Source: Papilionanthe hookeriana x Papilionanthe teres
Lineage: Eukaryota; Streptophyta; Magnoliopsida; Asparagales; Orchidaceae
Assembly: GCA_022702705.1 (NCBI GenBank)
Contig: CM040425.1
Location: forward strand, 4,650,001 to 4,714,000
DNA: 64,000 nucleotides
Direction: 5' to 3'
A model generated the notes under the pieces. It had not been told where the DNA came from, did no database searches, and saw only the letters and a program-made list of their open reading frames with translations. Shown in pieces: positions 34,563 to 45,800 of this stretch. Positions within the stretch are counted from its first letter, which is position 1. Every line of letters begins with the position of its first letter. The position numbers were made by a program, and so were the translations under genes.

Positions 34563-35760
34563 ATGGATGAGGAGTATGCCGAGATCAACATGGTTGAGAC
34601 ACGAGCATCGTCGGCTTCACGAGGTGCTCCCGAGCATTGCGGAAAGAGATGAACCGGAAGTGTTGAGAGCACAACTTCGGGAAAGAGATGATACAATTTC
34701 CCGGATGGCAAAGAGGATGGAAGAGATGGGCGTCGCCCTAGCCACTCTCCAGAGTCAGGTACAACCTCAGAAAGAAACACCCCCAGAAATTATCCATATT
34801 GCGGATGGAGGAAAGGAGATCACATCCGTCAATGGAGACGAACCACCAAAGAAGGATTCTACACAAATCATGATTCCAGAAAAGGATATTAAAAATATGG
34901 TAGAACAGTAGGTGCGAGAAGCTTTAGCACAATCCAAGAGTGGAGCATCTATTCAAACGGGTAGACCTTACCCCGAAGAGTTCGATGCAGTCCAATACCC
35001 GAAAGGCTTCGTACCACCTCTGTTTAAGACTTTTGATGGAACGAGAAACCCTCGGCGACATGTCGCACATTTTCATGCTAGTTTCTGCAATGCCGGTGGG
35101 AGCGACGCTTTACTCTTCCGCCGGTTCGTCGGCGGTTTGTCGGGGATTGCCTTCGGCCGGTACGCGAGATTCGTCGAACGGTTCAGTAAAGACCTTTTCA
35201 GAACTGGAGAATCTCTTCGTTAAACGATTTGTCGGGGCTCAGCACCACATCACTATCGGTGATCTAGTGGTGGAGCAACAAAAGCCGAATGAGACTTTAG
35301 TGGATTACATACTTCGATGGAGAAACTTAAGCATGAAGTGTGAACCACAGCTTCAAGAACAACATGCGATCGGCATCCTACTTAAAAGTATCCATGGCCC
35401 GATAGCACTCCTCCTTAAAGGATTTACAATCAAGACTTTTGAGAAGTTGCTTAGCAAGGTCGGGAGCTTGCAAGAAGAGGCAAAGCAGTTAAGTTTCGCA
35501 GACAAGAATGATAAGCAGAAGCCCATGAAAACATTCGAAAGAAATCTGGAATCGTCGCGGTAGTAGATAAGGGCAAGCAACCAATGCAGATACCGCCAGA
35601 GCGACCGTAGCCTAGTTACCAACCACCGCAACGAACATACCAACAACCTCAGCAAGGCTATCAGCAACCTCAGCAGGTTTATCAGCAATCTCGTCCGAGC
35701 TATCAGTCACCTCAGCATTATAAACAACCGCCTCGCTAGTCACGTACTTTAAGAGAACTT
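34563..35760 (+). pseudogene. gag: gag of B
   Basis: In frame with ORF1 at its start (MDEEYAEINMVETR). A 1-base insertion near 34640 shifts the frame. The coiled coil (LRERDDTISRMAKRMEEM) follows, then TAG at 34909 (CAG in A), the core GRPYPEEFDAVQYPKGFVPPLFKTFDGT and HVAHFHASFCNAGG. A further 1-base insertion near 35165 moves the C-terminal half (FVKRFVGAQHHITIGDL, WRNLSMKCEPQLQEQ) into another frame, open to about 35563. A Gln/Pro/Tyr-rich tail ends the region. At least four changes inactivate it. Confidence 0.78.
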
Positions 35761-36577
35761 CTAAATAGAGAATATCCATTCAAAGCCGAAGCGATGAGCG
35801 AAGATGTTCCGCGACTTAAAGAAGACACCGGATTTTCGACTGCCGAGCCTAAGAAGCGGGAGGAAGTCAATAAGAAAGATCATCCGAACTATTGCCCTTA
35901 CCACCGAGATGCTTGGACACAAGATGGAGGATTGCATCACTTTCAAGAGTTGGCTTGATGACAATCTCCGGAGGGGGAACATAACGATCCCAAAGGAATA
36001 CATGAAGGAACCCCAGAAAGGAGGTTCCGTCAATGTTATTTCAACGGGTCCCATTGTTCCGATAGACCCTTACACGACTGATGATGGATGGAGTACTGTC
36101 TGGACAAAATCATCGAAGAAAATTTTGGATCACATCCAGGCCGCTTCGGTATGTGCTTCAACTCAGAGTTTGAAACCTGTCGAGCCGGCACTATCACTTG
36201 CGATTGAAGAACCGCCCCAGAAGGAAGAGAAGATTGTGGAAGAAAAGAAGACCGAGGCTCCAAAGGGTAGACTAGGGGCTGCTTATCCTATGATGGTTGT
36301 TTCCGATTCGGGGGAGAAATCCCTCGAACTCCTGACTCTGTATGATTATCTGCTCGCTCCGGCGGGATCTTATAATGATAAGGGTTATGGCGTTGGCTAC
36401 GTTTTGACTGTTTCTAATAATTATGCAACTAACGACAACCGGCTTAATCCGGATCTCGATTCCAATACAAATAACGATTCTCAAATCATACACAACCTCG
36501 ACGACCATGACGTAGAAGATGTTCACAAAGGAGGTTACGAAAGCTCGACAAGCAATGAGTTCATTTATGAATTCTGA
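35761..36577 (+). pseudogene. gag: Gag zinc-like region and Gag-Pro linker of B
   Basis: HPNYCPYHR in one frame and GHKMEDCITFKSWL in the next together form the C..YH...EDC pattern found at the Gag end of Ogre-like elements; a frameshift separates the two halves. The frame then stays open for about 220 codons (35914-36577): QKGGSVNVIST, LTLYDYLLAPAGSYN, YGVGYVLTVSNNY, and an acidic end. It is shared with A 18275-19030. The function of this linker is unknown to me. Confidence 0.65.
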
Positions 36578-36734
36578 GGAGCTCCGATCACGATAGAATT
36601 AGAACCCTCAGACACCGAAGCAACTTCAGAAGAGCCAGTGGTTCCAATTCAAGAGGATACACCGCGGATTCGACACCAAATTCGGAAGAGATAACCGAAG
36701 TAAATTTAAGAAGTGGAAAAGTTCTACCCCGAGA

Positions 36735-37401
36735 ATGGGTCCGAAGGATAAAGGAAAGCGGTGGTTGCTCGGGAAGAGCCAACCCCAACGAGAGGAACCG
36801 CCCATTCGGGAAGAAACCGAGGAACATGGTAATAAAGTGGACTACAACGTGCTAGCCCATCTTAGGAAGCTACCGGCCAAACTAAGCATATACGATGCTG
36901 CGATCCTGTCGAAGGAGATGAGGGAGGCTCGATCGAGGCTTTACTTGATCCGGAGATTTGTTTAGCCTAAATGGCCGGTAATTCCTTCGACGAGGTTTGT
37001 TCGTTAAGAGAACGAGCCGAGGTGTTGCCTTCATGGACAATGATCTATTGCGGGAACAGTCGATCACAACCGACCTTTATACATTTCGATCCACTATTGG
37101 AAAGTTTACACTCTCCAGAGTGTTGGTTGATCCGGGAGCATCAATCAACATAATGAATCTTCGGACGCTAGCATATTTGAAAATTGATGCTCGCGAGCTT
37201 GAAGCGAACAAGATGCTATTAAGAGGCTTCAATCAAAAAGGAGAAAGAGCTCTTGGATCGATAACACTACTAATGAAGACCGGTGATTTAGCAAAGACAA
37301 CCGCAAAATTCCACATAATTGATTTTGAGACATCGTTCAACGCTCTACTGGGTCGGCCATGGATCCATGAAAACCGGATGGTGCCGTCATCTCTGCACTA
37401 G
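36735..37401 (+). pseudogene. pol: Protease region of B (one frameshift, catalytic Asp present)
   Basis: MGPKDKGK begins at 36735. A 1-base deletion near 36930 relative to A shifts the frame, and the rest is open from about 36997 to 37401. The active site SRVLVDPGASINIMN keeps the catalytic Asp (codon 37129-37131). It ends RPWIHENRMVPSSLH followed by TAG (37399-37401), as in A. Confidence 0.82.
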
Positions 37402-38189
37402 TGCATAAAGTATTACGAAGGAGGGGAACAATGTATCAAAGCTGATTTGCAACCGTTCTCCGTGCATGAAATTGGAATTCATGAAGATGCGGCCTACTAC
37501 ACACCCCCGAAGAAAACAATCTTTTCCAGAAATACCATACCAAATGAAGCAAAAGAAATTCGAGATGATGAAGAACCTGAAGTTCTAGTCCAATAGTTAC
37601 TCACCACTCCCTTACGGTGAGATGGTGAAGATTTCTCCAGGACTCGCACTCGAGGTCGAGGCCGGGGATGAGGACGTGGAAGGAATGTTGGAACAGTTGG
37701 ACAGAAGAAACTGGTCATCGATGTTGATTGGGAGAACACTTCCGAAGAAGAAGAAGAAATCAAGAAAAAGCAGCGACAATAAGTCAAAAGAAACCCCAGT
37801 TCAAGATCTCTCTCGAAGATGAAAAGAATTAAGAATATAAATCAATGTACGAGAAGATTAACCATCATGTGCATACTATGACCCTAACCCCGATCCATTC
37901 TAATAAGATCGAGGGTATGGTGGTCAAGGAGGTGCATGGTGGTGGTACTAAACCAATCAAGTTTTACCGTGGTGCTTCTTCTTCCAATACTGAAAAAGAT
38001 GTACAATTTGAAGATGTTACTTCTTCCGAATTAATGGAACTACCTTTTGAGTGGTACTCTCCCCGTGTTCAAAATTTAATTCAACGTGGTGTCTTACCTT
38101 GACAATGGACAAAAGGCCGATCACAACATTTTGAAAAATTACGGAATAATGTCGATCGACCTCCCAATTCAAAACATGGTCTTGGATTC
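37402..38189 (+). pseudogene. pol: Protease-RT linker of B
   Basis: After the amber codon the same frame remains open for about 60 codons (CIKYYEGGEQCIKADLQPFS, then YYTPPKKTIFSRN) to TAG near 37595. A second conserved block follows at 37845-38102 (MYEKINHHVHTMTLTPIH, IKFYRGASSSN, ELPFEWYSPRVQNLIQRGVLP). Open sequence past a shared stop suggests either old recoding or decay of a CAG codon. Confidence 0.6.
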
Positions 38190-39260
38190 GGCACAGTAGG
38201 ATCAGTTGACGATACGGGATTTTGCTTGGTTGTCACTTGCGAACCTAATGAAGACTGCTTGGAAGCCTCAGAAGATCTTGAAGATCTGCTAATCGGTGAC
38301 GCTCCACCAGAATTCGAGGAAGAAATCAAATCTACAATAGACGAGTTAATGGAAGTTAACTTAGGTACTAGCGAAGAGCCTAGGCCAACCTTTGTTAGCT
38401 TCTTACTCAATAAAGAAGATTTCGAAAACATAATCAAGCTACTAAAGGAATTCAAGGACTGTTTTGCTTGGAGTTACGACGAAATGCCAGGATTAGCTCC
38501 AGAAGTTGCGGTTCACAAATTAGGAGTAGATCCTACTTCCATTCCAGTTGGACAAGCTCCAAGAAGAACGTGTCTAGAGATTGAACAACAAGTAATAGCC
38601 GAAGTTAAGAAGCTAATAGACGCTAAATTTGTCCGTGAAGAACAATACCCTACTTGGTTAGCCAACGTGGTACCAGTCAGAAAGAAGAATGGTCAGATCA
38701 GAATCTGCGTAGATTTCAGAGATTTAAATAAAGCATGTCTAAAGGACGAATTTCCACTACCAATCCCAGAACTGATGATCGACATTGCTTCAATACATGA
38801 AATATTTTCATTCATGGATGGATCATCAGGATACAACCAGATAAAGATGGCACCGAAAGACGAAAAGCTCACGACATTCAGAACGCCAATCGGAGTGTAT
38901 TGCTATACAGTAATGTCATTTGGACTAAAGAACGCAGGAGCAACATACCAAAGAGCGATGACGAAGATTTTTGATGATCTCATTCACAACCAAGTCGAGT
39001 GCTACGTGGATGATGTGGTCATCAAAAGCAAACTGAAATAAGATCACCTGTATGATTTGAGAATTGTTTTCGAGCGACTAAGACAATACAACCTTAAGAT
39101 GAATCCCTTAAAATGCGCCTTCGGTGTCACCTCCGGAAAATTTTTAGGATTTGTTGTCCGACATCGCGGGATTGAAATCAATCCAGAAAAGATTAAAGCT
39201 ATCTTAGAAATGCTGCCTCCCAAAACCTTGAAACAACTACGATCCTTTCAAGGTAAGTTG
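38190..39260 (+). pseudogene. pol: Reverse transcriptase of B
   Basis: Open for 271 codons from 38226 to TAA 39039-39041, then open again in the same frame. Motifs: WSYDEMPGLAPEVAVHKLGV, VPVRKKNGQIRICVDFRDLN, FSFMDGSSGYNQIKMAPKD, FGLKNAGATYQRAM, and catalytic YVDD (39003-39014). A reads AAA where B has the TAA, so it is a single change. Closest by eye to Tat-lineage RT. Confidence 0.9.
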
Positions 39261-40353
39261 GCATATCTTGACGTTTTATCTCGAACTTGTCAGGTAGGTG
39301 TCAGCCCTTCTCGGCATTAGTTAAAAAGAATGCCAAATTTGTTTGGGATGAGAGATGCCAGCGAGGTTTCAAGGACGTTAAGCAATATTTAATGACACCT
39401 CCTGTCTTAGCAGCCCCAGTCTCAGGTAGACCGTTGATACTTTATACCGCGGCTTTAGACGACTCCCTTGGAGCCATGCTAGCCCAGGTCAATGATGAGG
39501 GAAAATAAAATGCTCTCTACTACTTAAGCTATCGTCTAATTCCGATGAAAGTAAAGTATCCTCCGATTGAGAAGCATTGTTTGGCCCTGATCTTTGCCGC
39601 TCAAAAGCTCAGGCATTACATGCTTTCTCATAAGGTCAACCTTATTTCGAGAGTTAATCCGTTGCAATACTTGATGACCTGACCGACGCTTTCGCAGACT
39701 TTCCAGGTGGTCAATGATACTATTGCAATTTGACATAACTTTCGTTCCTCTTTGCGCCGTAAAGGGACAAGTCCTAGCTGACTTCCTTGCAGCACACCAT
39801 CTGTCGGCAGATTCGCCTCTCAACGACGATTTGCCTGACGAGCAGATAGTGAGCCTAGAAGACCCCGATGATCGACGTTGGGAACTGTACTTCGACGGAG
39901 CGTCCTCAGCACAGAAGAACAAAGAATTGCAAACGATAGTGCCCGGTAAGGCAGGAATCGGACTAATCTTTATAACACCGGAGCGGGGGATATTAAGATA
40001 CTCCTACCACTTAACAGAACCGTGTACAAACAATGAGGCAGAATACGAAGCCCTTATAATCGAATTAGAATTAACCATTCAGATGGGAATAACGGACATC
40101 AACATCTATGGGGATTCTCAGTTGATCATTCAACAGGTCGCCGGACAGTACAGAATTTTCAAGACTTGAGCAGTACTTTCAGTACGCCATGAAATTATTG
40201 GAACAAATTCCAAACATAACAATCTACAAGATTCCCAGAAGAGAAAATGCTCTCGCCGATGCGTTAGCTCGCCTTGCAAAGGAATTTGCCTGCTTGCAGG
40301 ATGAGTCAGTTGAAGTGTCAGTTCAAGGACGATAGGTCCTATGATAGCTTGAC
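39261..40353 (+). pseudogene. pol: RNase H and archaeal-type RNase H of B
   Basis: The first RNase H (about 39300-39640) shows LYTAALDDSLGAMLAQVN, with TAA at 39506 where A reads GAA. The archaeal-type RNase H (about 39880-40310) has YFDGAS, NNEAEYEAL, YGDSQL and NALADALA. A 1-base loss near 40165 ends its main open frame, and TAG at 40333 separates it from integrase. This second RNase H marks the Tat lineage. Confidence 0.85.
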
Positions 40354-41669
40354 ATGGATACAATACACAAATCAGAAGGAAAAGCAGAAGAAACAATTGT
40401 AGCAGTGACAGAAAATACAGAAGATTGGCGGCAGCCATTAATAGACTACTTGCAGACAGGAAACCTACCGGACGATAAGTCATTAGCCCATCAAATCAAG
40501 AAAAGAACTCTGTTTTACACATTAATAAACAATACATTATACAGAAGGTCTTTTGATCAGATGTGGCTAAGATGCCTGAGCGGGTTCGAGGCTCGTGAAA
40601 TTTTCAAAGAAGTGCATTCAGGACTTTGTGGCGCTCATCATTCGGGTCCGAAAATGAAAATGAAGATTAAAAGACTAGGGTACTACTGGCCCTCAATGAT
40701 GACCGACTGTATGAAAGTTGCCAAAAGCTGTCACCAGTGCCAAGTGCACGGAGTGGTTCTACACCAACCTCCAAATGTGCTACATCCGACAATCGCGTCG
40801 TGGCCGTTTGAGTGTTGGGGTACAGATATAGTGGGTCCGATAGAACCGCCTTCTTCAAGAGGACATCGCTTCATTCTTGCAGCTACAGACTACTTTTCTA
40901 AATGGACAGAAGCTATACCACTCAGAGAAGTAAAGGCACACCACGTGCAACAGTTTTTCAAGAACCAAGTCGTTTACCATTTTGGGGTGCCGCGCAGGAT
41001 CATTTCAGATAATGGGTCTGCATTCAAAAGTACAAAGATCAACAATTTTGTCAAAAGACATGGGATCGATTGGCGATACTCAACGATCTATTACCCAAGT
41101 GCAAACGGCTTGGCCGAGGCTTTTAATAAAACTCTCGTCCAGATTCTAAAGAAAACTTTGGATGACAACAAGAGAAATTGGCACGAGAAGTTGTTAGAAG
41201 CCTTATGGGCCTACAGGACGACTTTTAGGACCCCTACTCAGTCTACGCCTTACGCTTTAGTGTACGGGTCCGAGGGCGTCTTTCCCCTGGAAGTTCAGCT
41301 TCCGTCACTCCGAATTGCAATTGCAGAAAAGATCACCACAAAAGAAAATGCCAGACTATGACTGGAAGAATTGGAAAGCTTGGAAGGGAAAAGACTTTCC
41401 ACACAGCAGAATTTGGAACTGTATCAAGCCAAGATGATCCAGGCCCATGATAAACTGGTTCGCCCAAAAACTTTCAAAGTCGGTGACTTAGTTCTTGTTC
41501 TCAGAAGACCTATTCTTGCACATCGCAAGATAGGTGGTAAGTTTGAACCAACATAGGAAGGGCCGTTCGTGGTCAAGACAGTCTACTCAGGAGGTTCCTA
41601 CCAACTGGTGAATTGCCGTGGAGAGCAACCCATGCTTCCAATCAATGGACGGTATTTAAAGAAGTATTA
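40354..41669 (+). pseudogene. pol: Integrase of B (core intact, two stops near the C-terminus)
   Basis: The frame is open for 335 codons. The zinc region is complete (two His near GAHHSG, then SCHQC). The core has D at codon 40825 (WGTDIVGP), D at 41008 (IISDNGSAF) and E at 41116 (NGLAEAFNKT); 35 residues separate the last two, the classic D-D(35)-E. TGA at 41359-41361, shared with A, ends it. The same frame continues (LEELESLEGKRLS, FKVGDLVLVLRRP) through TAG at 41554 (TGG in A) to GRYLKKY and stop at 41667. I see no chromodomain. Confidence 0.88.
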
Positions 41670-42009
41670 AGCAACTTCATGTTTCGAAGGGTGGCCTCTA
41701 AAGTAAAATCTTACCCCTAGAAACACGGGTGAAGTAATCTCTTTGTGACTGGGTCCGAACCCAAAACAAAATAAAATGGATGATAAAAAAAAAATCTCAT
41801 CAACGAAAATGTTAAAAAGAAAATATGGGAAACCATAATAATAAAATGTTAAATCTTTCCTTTTAAATCCATTCTTTCCTGATATTTTCTCATCTCTTCC
41901 TACTTCCTTTAAATTTAAAAGAAGTGAATAAGGATTTTTTAAGTATTTTTCTTATTGTTCTTGTTCTTAGTACATCCCCTGATCCTTTCCTTGTTTTTTT
42001 CGCAGGGAA
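41670..42009 (+). promoter_or_regulatory. Spacer of B ending in a splice-acceptor-like site
   Basis: AT-rich gap like A 24123-24459. A pyrimidine-rich run ending in CGCAG at 42005 lies five bases before the ATG at 42010, with CTGAT about 35 bases upstream as a possible branch point. The final 50 bases are better conserved between A and B than the rest of the spacer. Confidence 0.6.
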
Positions 42010-43498
42010 ATGTCAAACGGGCGGTTGGTTCTAAACTTTAGAAATGGCGTGAGTCTAGCACTTGATGAAAAGAGGGTGAGGGATGGAGCGATGATAGAGA
42101 TTGACTCGAGACTTCACACCAGTCGGCTTACGATACGAAGAAAATGATTGGATCCCGAGTTGATTGAGAAGAACTTCACAGCCAGACAGTGATGAAAATG
42201 GGTGGCCCGAGCCACCAATCCAGCAACAAGAAAAGAAAAGAAAACGCCGCACATGCAACCGGAGAGGATAAGAAAGTTAAGTCCGTGGTTGCCACGGAGA
42301 GGGTAGGCTTGTCGCCGCCGCGCCTACGTAAATTCAAGGGGTAAGGAGAGCTACTCTCACTGCTACCCAGCGAAGAAATAAAAATCGTCGCATTCGCAAA
42401 ATGTTGACCAAGTTAGCAGAAGATCAACATGAACAGACGATGGATACTGTTAGTGCAAATGCTCCAAGGAGACTGGTTCATCAAGAACCAAAAAGAAGAA
42501 CGTCAATTCCAAGAAGGTCGGAACACATAAAAGAAATACCAAGAAAAGCAGAAATAGAGTCGATACCTCGACGCCGAGCATATGTACCAGATTCAAAGAG
42601 TCTTGTTGCGAAAGCAACCCCGGAGGATGTCCCTACGGAGACTATCCCCGAGGAGCCGAGACATGCAGAAGAACGTGCTGGGGTTGAGCCATACATCCCG
42701 CAGTATGTTACTAGATACCGAGGACTTCAGAAAATCCCGGAATACGAGCTAGAGAAAATGCAATTAGTTGAGAAGAAAACATTTGAATACTTTGAAAGAA
42801 TTGGAAACAAGAAGGTCAACATCTTGGAAGGCCTCGAGTTGCATACAAATGTTTTCTCAGACTATGAACAACAACAAATTGTGGACTGCATCCTTGAATT
42901 ACAGAAAATGGGTCGAGCTGGCCGCCTGAGAGAAAAGACATATTCAGAACCCCGAAGATGGATGCCAGGAAAGGAAAGAGTTACAATCCAATGCGGATGT
43001 TGCTACAATTTTGCCACAGACAGAAAAGGAAATCCACCAGGGATACTCCATCGCGGTGAGGTGGATCCCATGCCAAGAGTCATCAAGAGAATGGTGAAAA
43101 GGATGATAACATGGAGGGTACTGCCTGCAGATTGCATACCCAACAGTTGCATTATCAACATCTACAAGGAAGGCGACTGCATACCGCCGCATATAGATCA
43201 TCATGACTTTGTTAGACCCTTCTGCACAGTGTCATTCCTCAGCCAGTGCAACATCATGTTCGGATCTGACCTCCGGATTGTAGGACCCGGTGAGTTCTGA
43301 GGGCTGGTGGAGATACCACTACCGGTAGGTTCCGTTCTGGTGTTAAAAGGAAACGGAGCAGACGTTGCGAAGCATTGCATTCCAGGAGTGCCTGTGGAGC
43401 GGATCTCAGTTACTTTTAGAAGAATGGACGACAGAAAAATGCCTTACCACTTTCAACCAGATCCAGAATTGGAGAGTCTCTGGCCCTACGAGCTGTGA
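42010..43498 (+). pseudogene. AlkB-family dioxygenase-like 3' ORF (ALKBH9/10-type), nearly intact
   Basis: The best copy of the cargo gene. ATG 42010 opens an ORF1-like segment; an extra base near 42106 shifts the frame. From 42401 it is open for 299 codons: a basic and polar linker, then LEGLELHTNVFSDYEQQQI, CGCCYNFA, GNPPGILHRGEVDPMP and DCIPNSCIINIYKEGDCIPP. Iron ligands are His 43190-43192 and Asp 43196-43198 (PPHIDHHDF) and His 43373-43375 (KHCIPG). The 2-oxoglutarate motif RISVTFR has Arg at 43400 and 43418. TGA at 43298-43300 (CGC in A) interrupts, then LPVGSVLVLKGNGADVAKH continues to the end at 43498. The family removes N6-methyl from adenosine in RNA. There are no introns, which suggests capture as cDNA from a host gene. 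Confidence 0.88.
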
Positions 43499-44229
43499 GT
43501 TAAATGGGAAATAGCACACCTCCAATGCACATCCATGCGGCACTCCTGCCAAGGGTGGCTTGGAAGGTGATGTTATTGCCCATGTTTCTTACTATTCAGA
43601 CATGGATTTTTGACAGACGCTTTTGGATGGATCAACAAGAATCTTACACAATCCGTTTTGGATTTACATGGATTGTATGAGACATAAAGTTTCTGAGGAA
43701 AATGTCATCATGACTAGATCAAGTTGTATGATGTACTTTCAGCAAGTTGGAATGAAAATGACTACATCATGTTTTGCCTTCACCTCTTTTTGTGCAAATT
43801 GACTGGGAAACGCCATTAGACTTAAATGAACTTTGAACAAAGAACAGAAAAGAAAAGAAAATAAATGAGAACTTTTCCTAAAAATCTGAATATTAAAATG
43901 AACTTCAAATTCACATGAACATTAAATAAATAACAAAAATAAAATGGGATCATTAAAGGACAAACAAAATGAATCTAAATCTCAAATTGAATTCCGATCT
44001 GAATCCTCTGATTCGAACCTTTCAGTTCTTTCCTCAATCGAAATCTGTTTGAAACTCTTTTGAAATTTGAATATTTTCCTCGACTTATTGCTAAGTCAAG
44101 TCTTTTCAGCTTGGTACACTTAGCAGCTCCTTTCAATTGTATTTCTTCTGTGTCTTAGAGGATCGACTAGTTCTATTGACACGGAGCCACGAACTTTGTT
44201 TGATTTGGTTCTGATGGCATGAGACTGGG
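43499..44229 (+). other. 3' untranslated region of B before the repeats
   Basis: Collinear with A 53712-54560. The first 60 bases continue to resemble A (GGCTTGGAAGGTGATGTTATT), but the open frame seen in A is broken here. It is then AT-rich with no supported gene. Confidence 0.65.
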
Positions 44230-45450
44230 TCCCTCTTCATACAGATAATTCTTCGAGGCTAGAGCCTAACTTCTAGTCCTCTTTCAAATTTCGAGATTGG
44301 TACCTAAATTCCAGTTCTCTTCCTTCGAGGTCGGTACCTAAATTCTGACTCTCATTCTAGATCGATACCTAAATTTAGATTCTCTTTCGAATTGATTCCT
44401 AAATTTCAATTCTAAATTCCGAGACTGGTACCTAAATTCCAGTTCTCTTCCTTCGAGGTCAGTACCTAAACTCCGACTCTCATTCGAGATCGATACCTAA
44501 ATTTCGATTCTCTTTCGAATTGATACCTAAACTTTAATTCTAAATTTCCGAGACCAGTACCTAAATTCTGATTCTCTTCCTTCGAGGTCGGTACCTATAT
44601 TCCGACTCTCATTTGAGATCGATACCTAAATTACGATTCTCTTTCGAATTGATACCTAAATTTCAATTCTAAATTCCGAGACTGGTACCTAAATTCCAGT
44701 TCTCTTCCTTCGAGAACAGTATTTAAATTCCGACTCTCATTCGAGATCGATACTTAAATTTCGATTCTCTTTCGAATTGATACCTAAATTTCAATTCTAA
44801 ATTCCGAGACTGGTACCTAAATTTCAGTTCTCTTCCTTCGAGATCGGTACCTAAATTCCGACTCTCATTCGAGATCGATACTTAAATTTGGATTCTCTTT
44901 TGAATTGATACCTAAATTTCAATTCTAAATTCCGAGACTGGTACCTAAATTCCAGTTCTCTTCCTCCGAGGTCGGTACCTAAATTCCAACTCTCATTCGA
45001 GGTCGATACCTAAATTTCAATCCTCTTTCGAATTGATACCTAAATTTCAATTCTAAATTCTGAGACTGGTACCTAAATTCCAGTTCTCTTCCTTCGAGGT
45101 CGGTACCTAAATTTCGACTCTCATTTGAGATCGATACCTAAATTTCGATTCTCTTTCGAATTGATACCTAAATTTCAATTCTAAATTCCGAGATCGGTAC
45201 CTAAATTCCAGCTTCTCTTCCTTCGAGGTCGGTACCTAAATTTCGACTCTCATCCGAGATCGATACTTAAATTTCGATTCTCTTTCGGGTTTGATACTTA
45301 AATTCCAAATCTCACTCTCTCGAGATCGGCACCTAAATTCCGATTCTCACCCTTTTTCCGTCGATACTTAAACTCTGATTCTCACTCCGAGGCTGGTACC
45401 TACATTCCAGTTCTCTTCGCAATCCCGAGGTTGAAACCCAGGTTTCAGTT
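44230..45450 (+). repeat. Tandem-repeat array of B: 128-bp unit made of four about 32-bp subunits
   Basis: Each subunit carries GGTACCTAAATTCC or a close variant (GATACCTAAATTTC). Four variants in fixed order make a higher-order unit. Starts at 44421, 44550, 44678, 44806, 44934, 45062 and 45190 give a spacing of 128-129. The ends decay into single subunits. Tandem repeats between the last ORF and the polypurine tract are known in Tat/Ogre elements and can seed satellites. Confidence 0.92.
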
Positions 45451-45759
45451 CTCATTTCATATCCAAATTTCAAATTCAAAATTTCCTTAAATCGATTTTA
45501 AATTAAACTCCAAATCAAAATCTAAACTCACACATTGAAACTTGAAATTTAAAAGTAAACTGAAATCTAAATTGAATTCCCCAGATCTTGTGATTTGGAG
45601 TTCACCTCCTTCTCCATTCCTCAGCGAGAGTTCAGGAATCTCCAGTCTTGGAAATATACTCGATACTCCCCAGCTGAAATTCTTCTACTTCGTCCTAAGT
45701 TTGTCACTTGGACATCTGTGTTGGTTTTGTTGATCTCTTCGGTCAACGCCAATACGCGC

Positions 45760-45780
45760 GGTGTGCTTGGTTAGCACACC
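45760..45780 (+). promoter_or_regulatory. Hairpin beside the polypurine tract of B
   Basis: Stem GGTGTGCT (45760-45767) and AGCACACC (45773-45780), perfect 8 bp with a 5-base loop. It abuts the polypurine region. A has the same structure with one mismatch (55950-55970). Confidence 0.55.
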
Positions 45781-45800
45781 ACACCTATTGGGGGTCCATT
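45781..45800 (+). other. Polypurine-tract region of B
   Basis: ACACCTATTGGGGGTCCATT immediately before the 3' LTR; its G-run would prime plus-strand synthesis. Bases 45781-45798 are the exact reverse complement of A leader 1874-1891. Confidence 0.75.

Noticed and set aside
37497..37787. Minus-strand frame with Pro/Arg repeats
   Set aside because: Antisense of the acidic protease-RT linker; no support beyond being open.
44230..45450. Possible CRISPR-like array
   Set aside because: Units are contiguous tandem repeats without unique spacers, in a plant retrotransposon 3' UTR.
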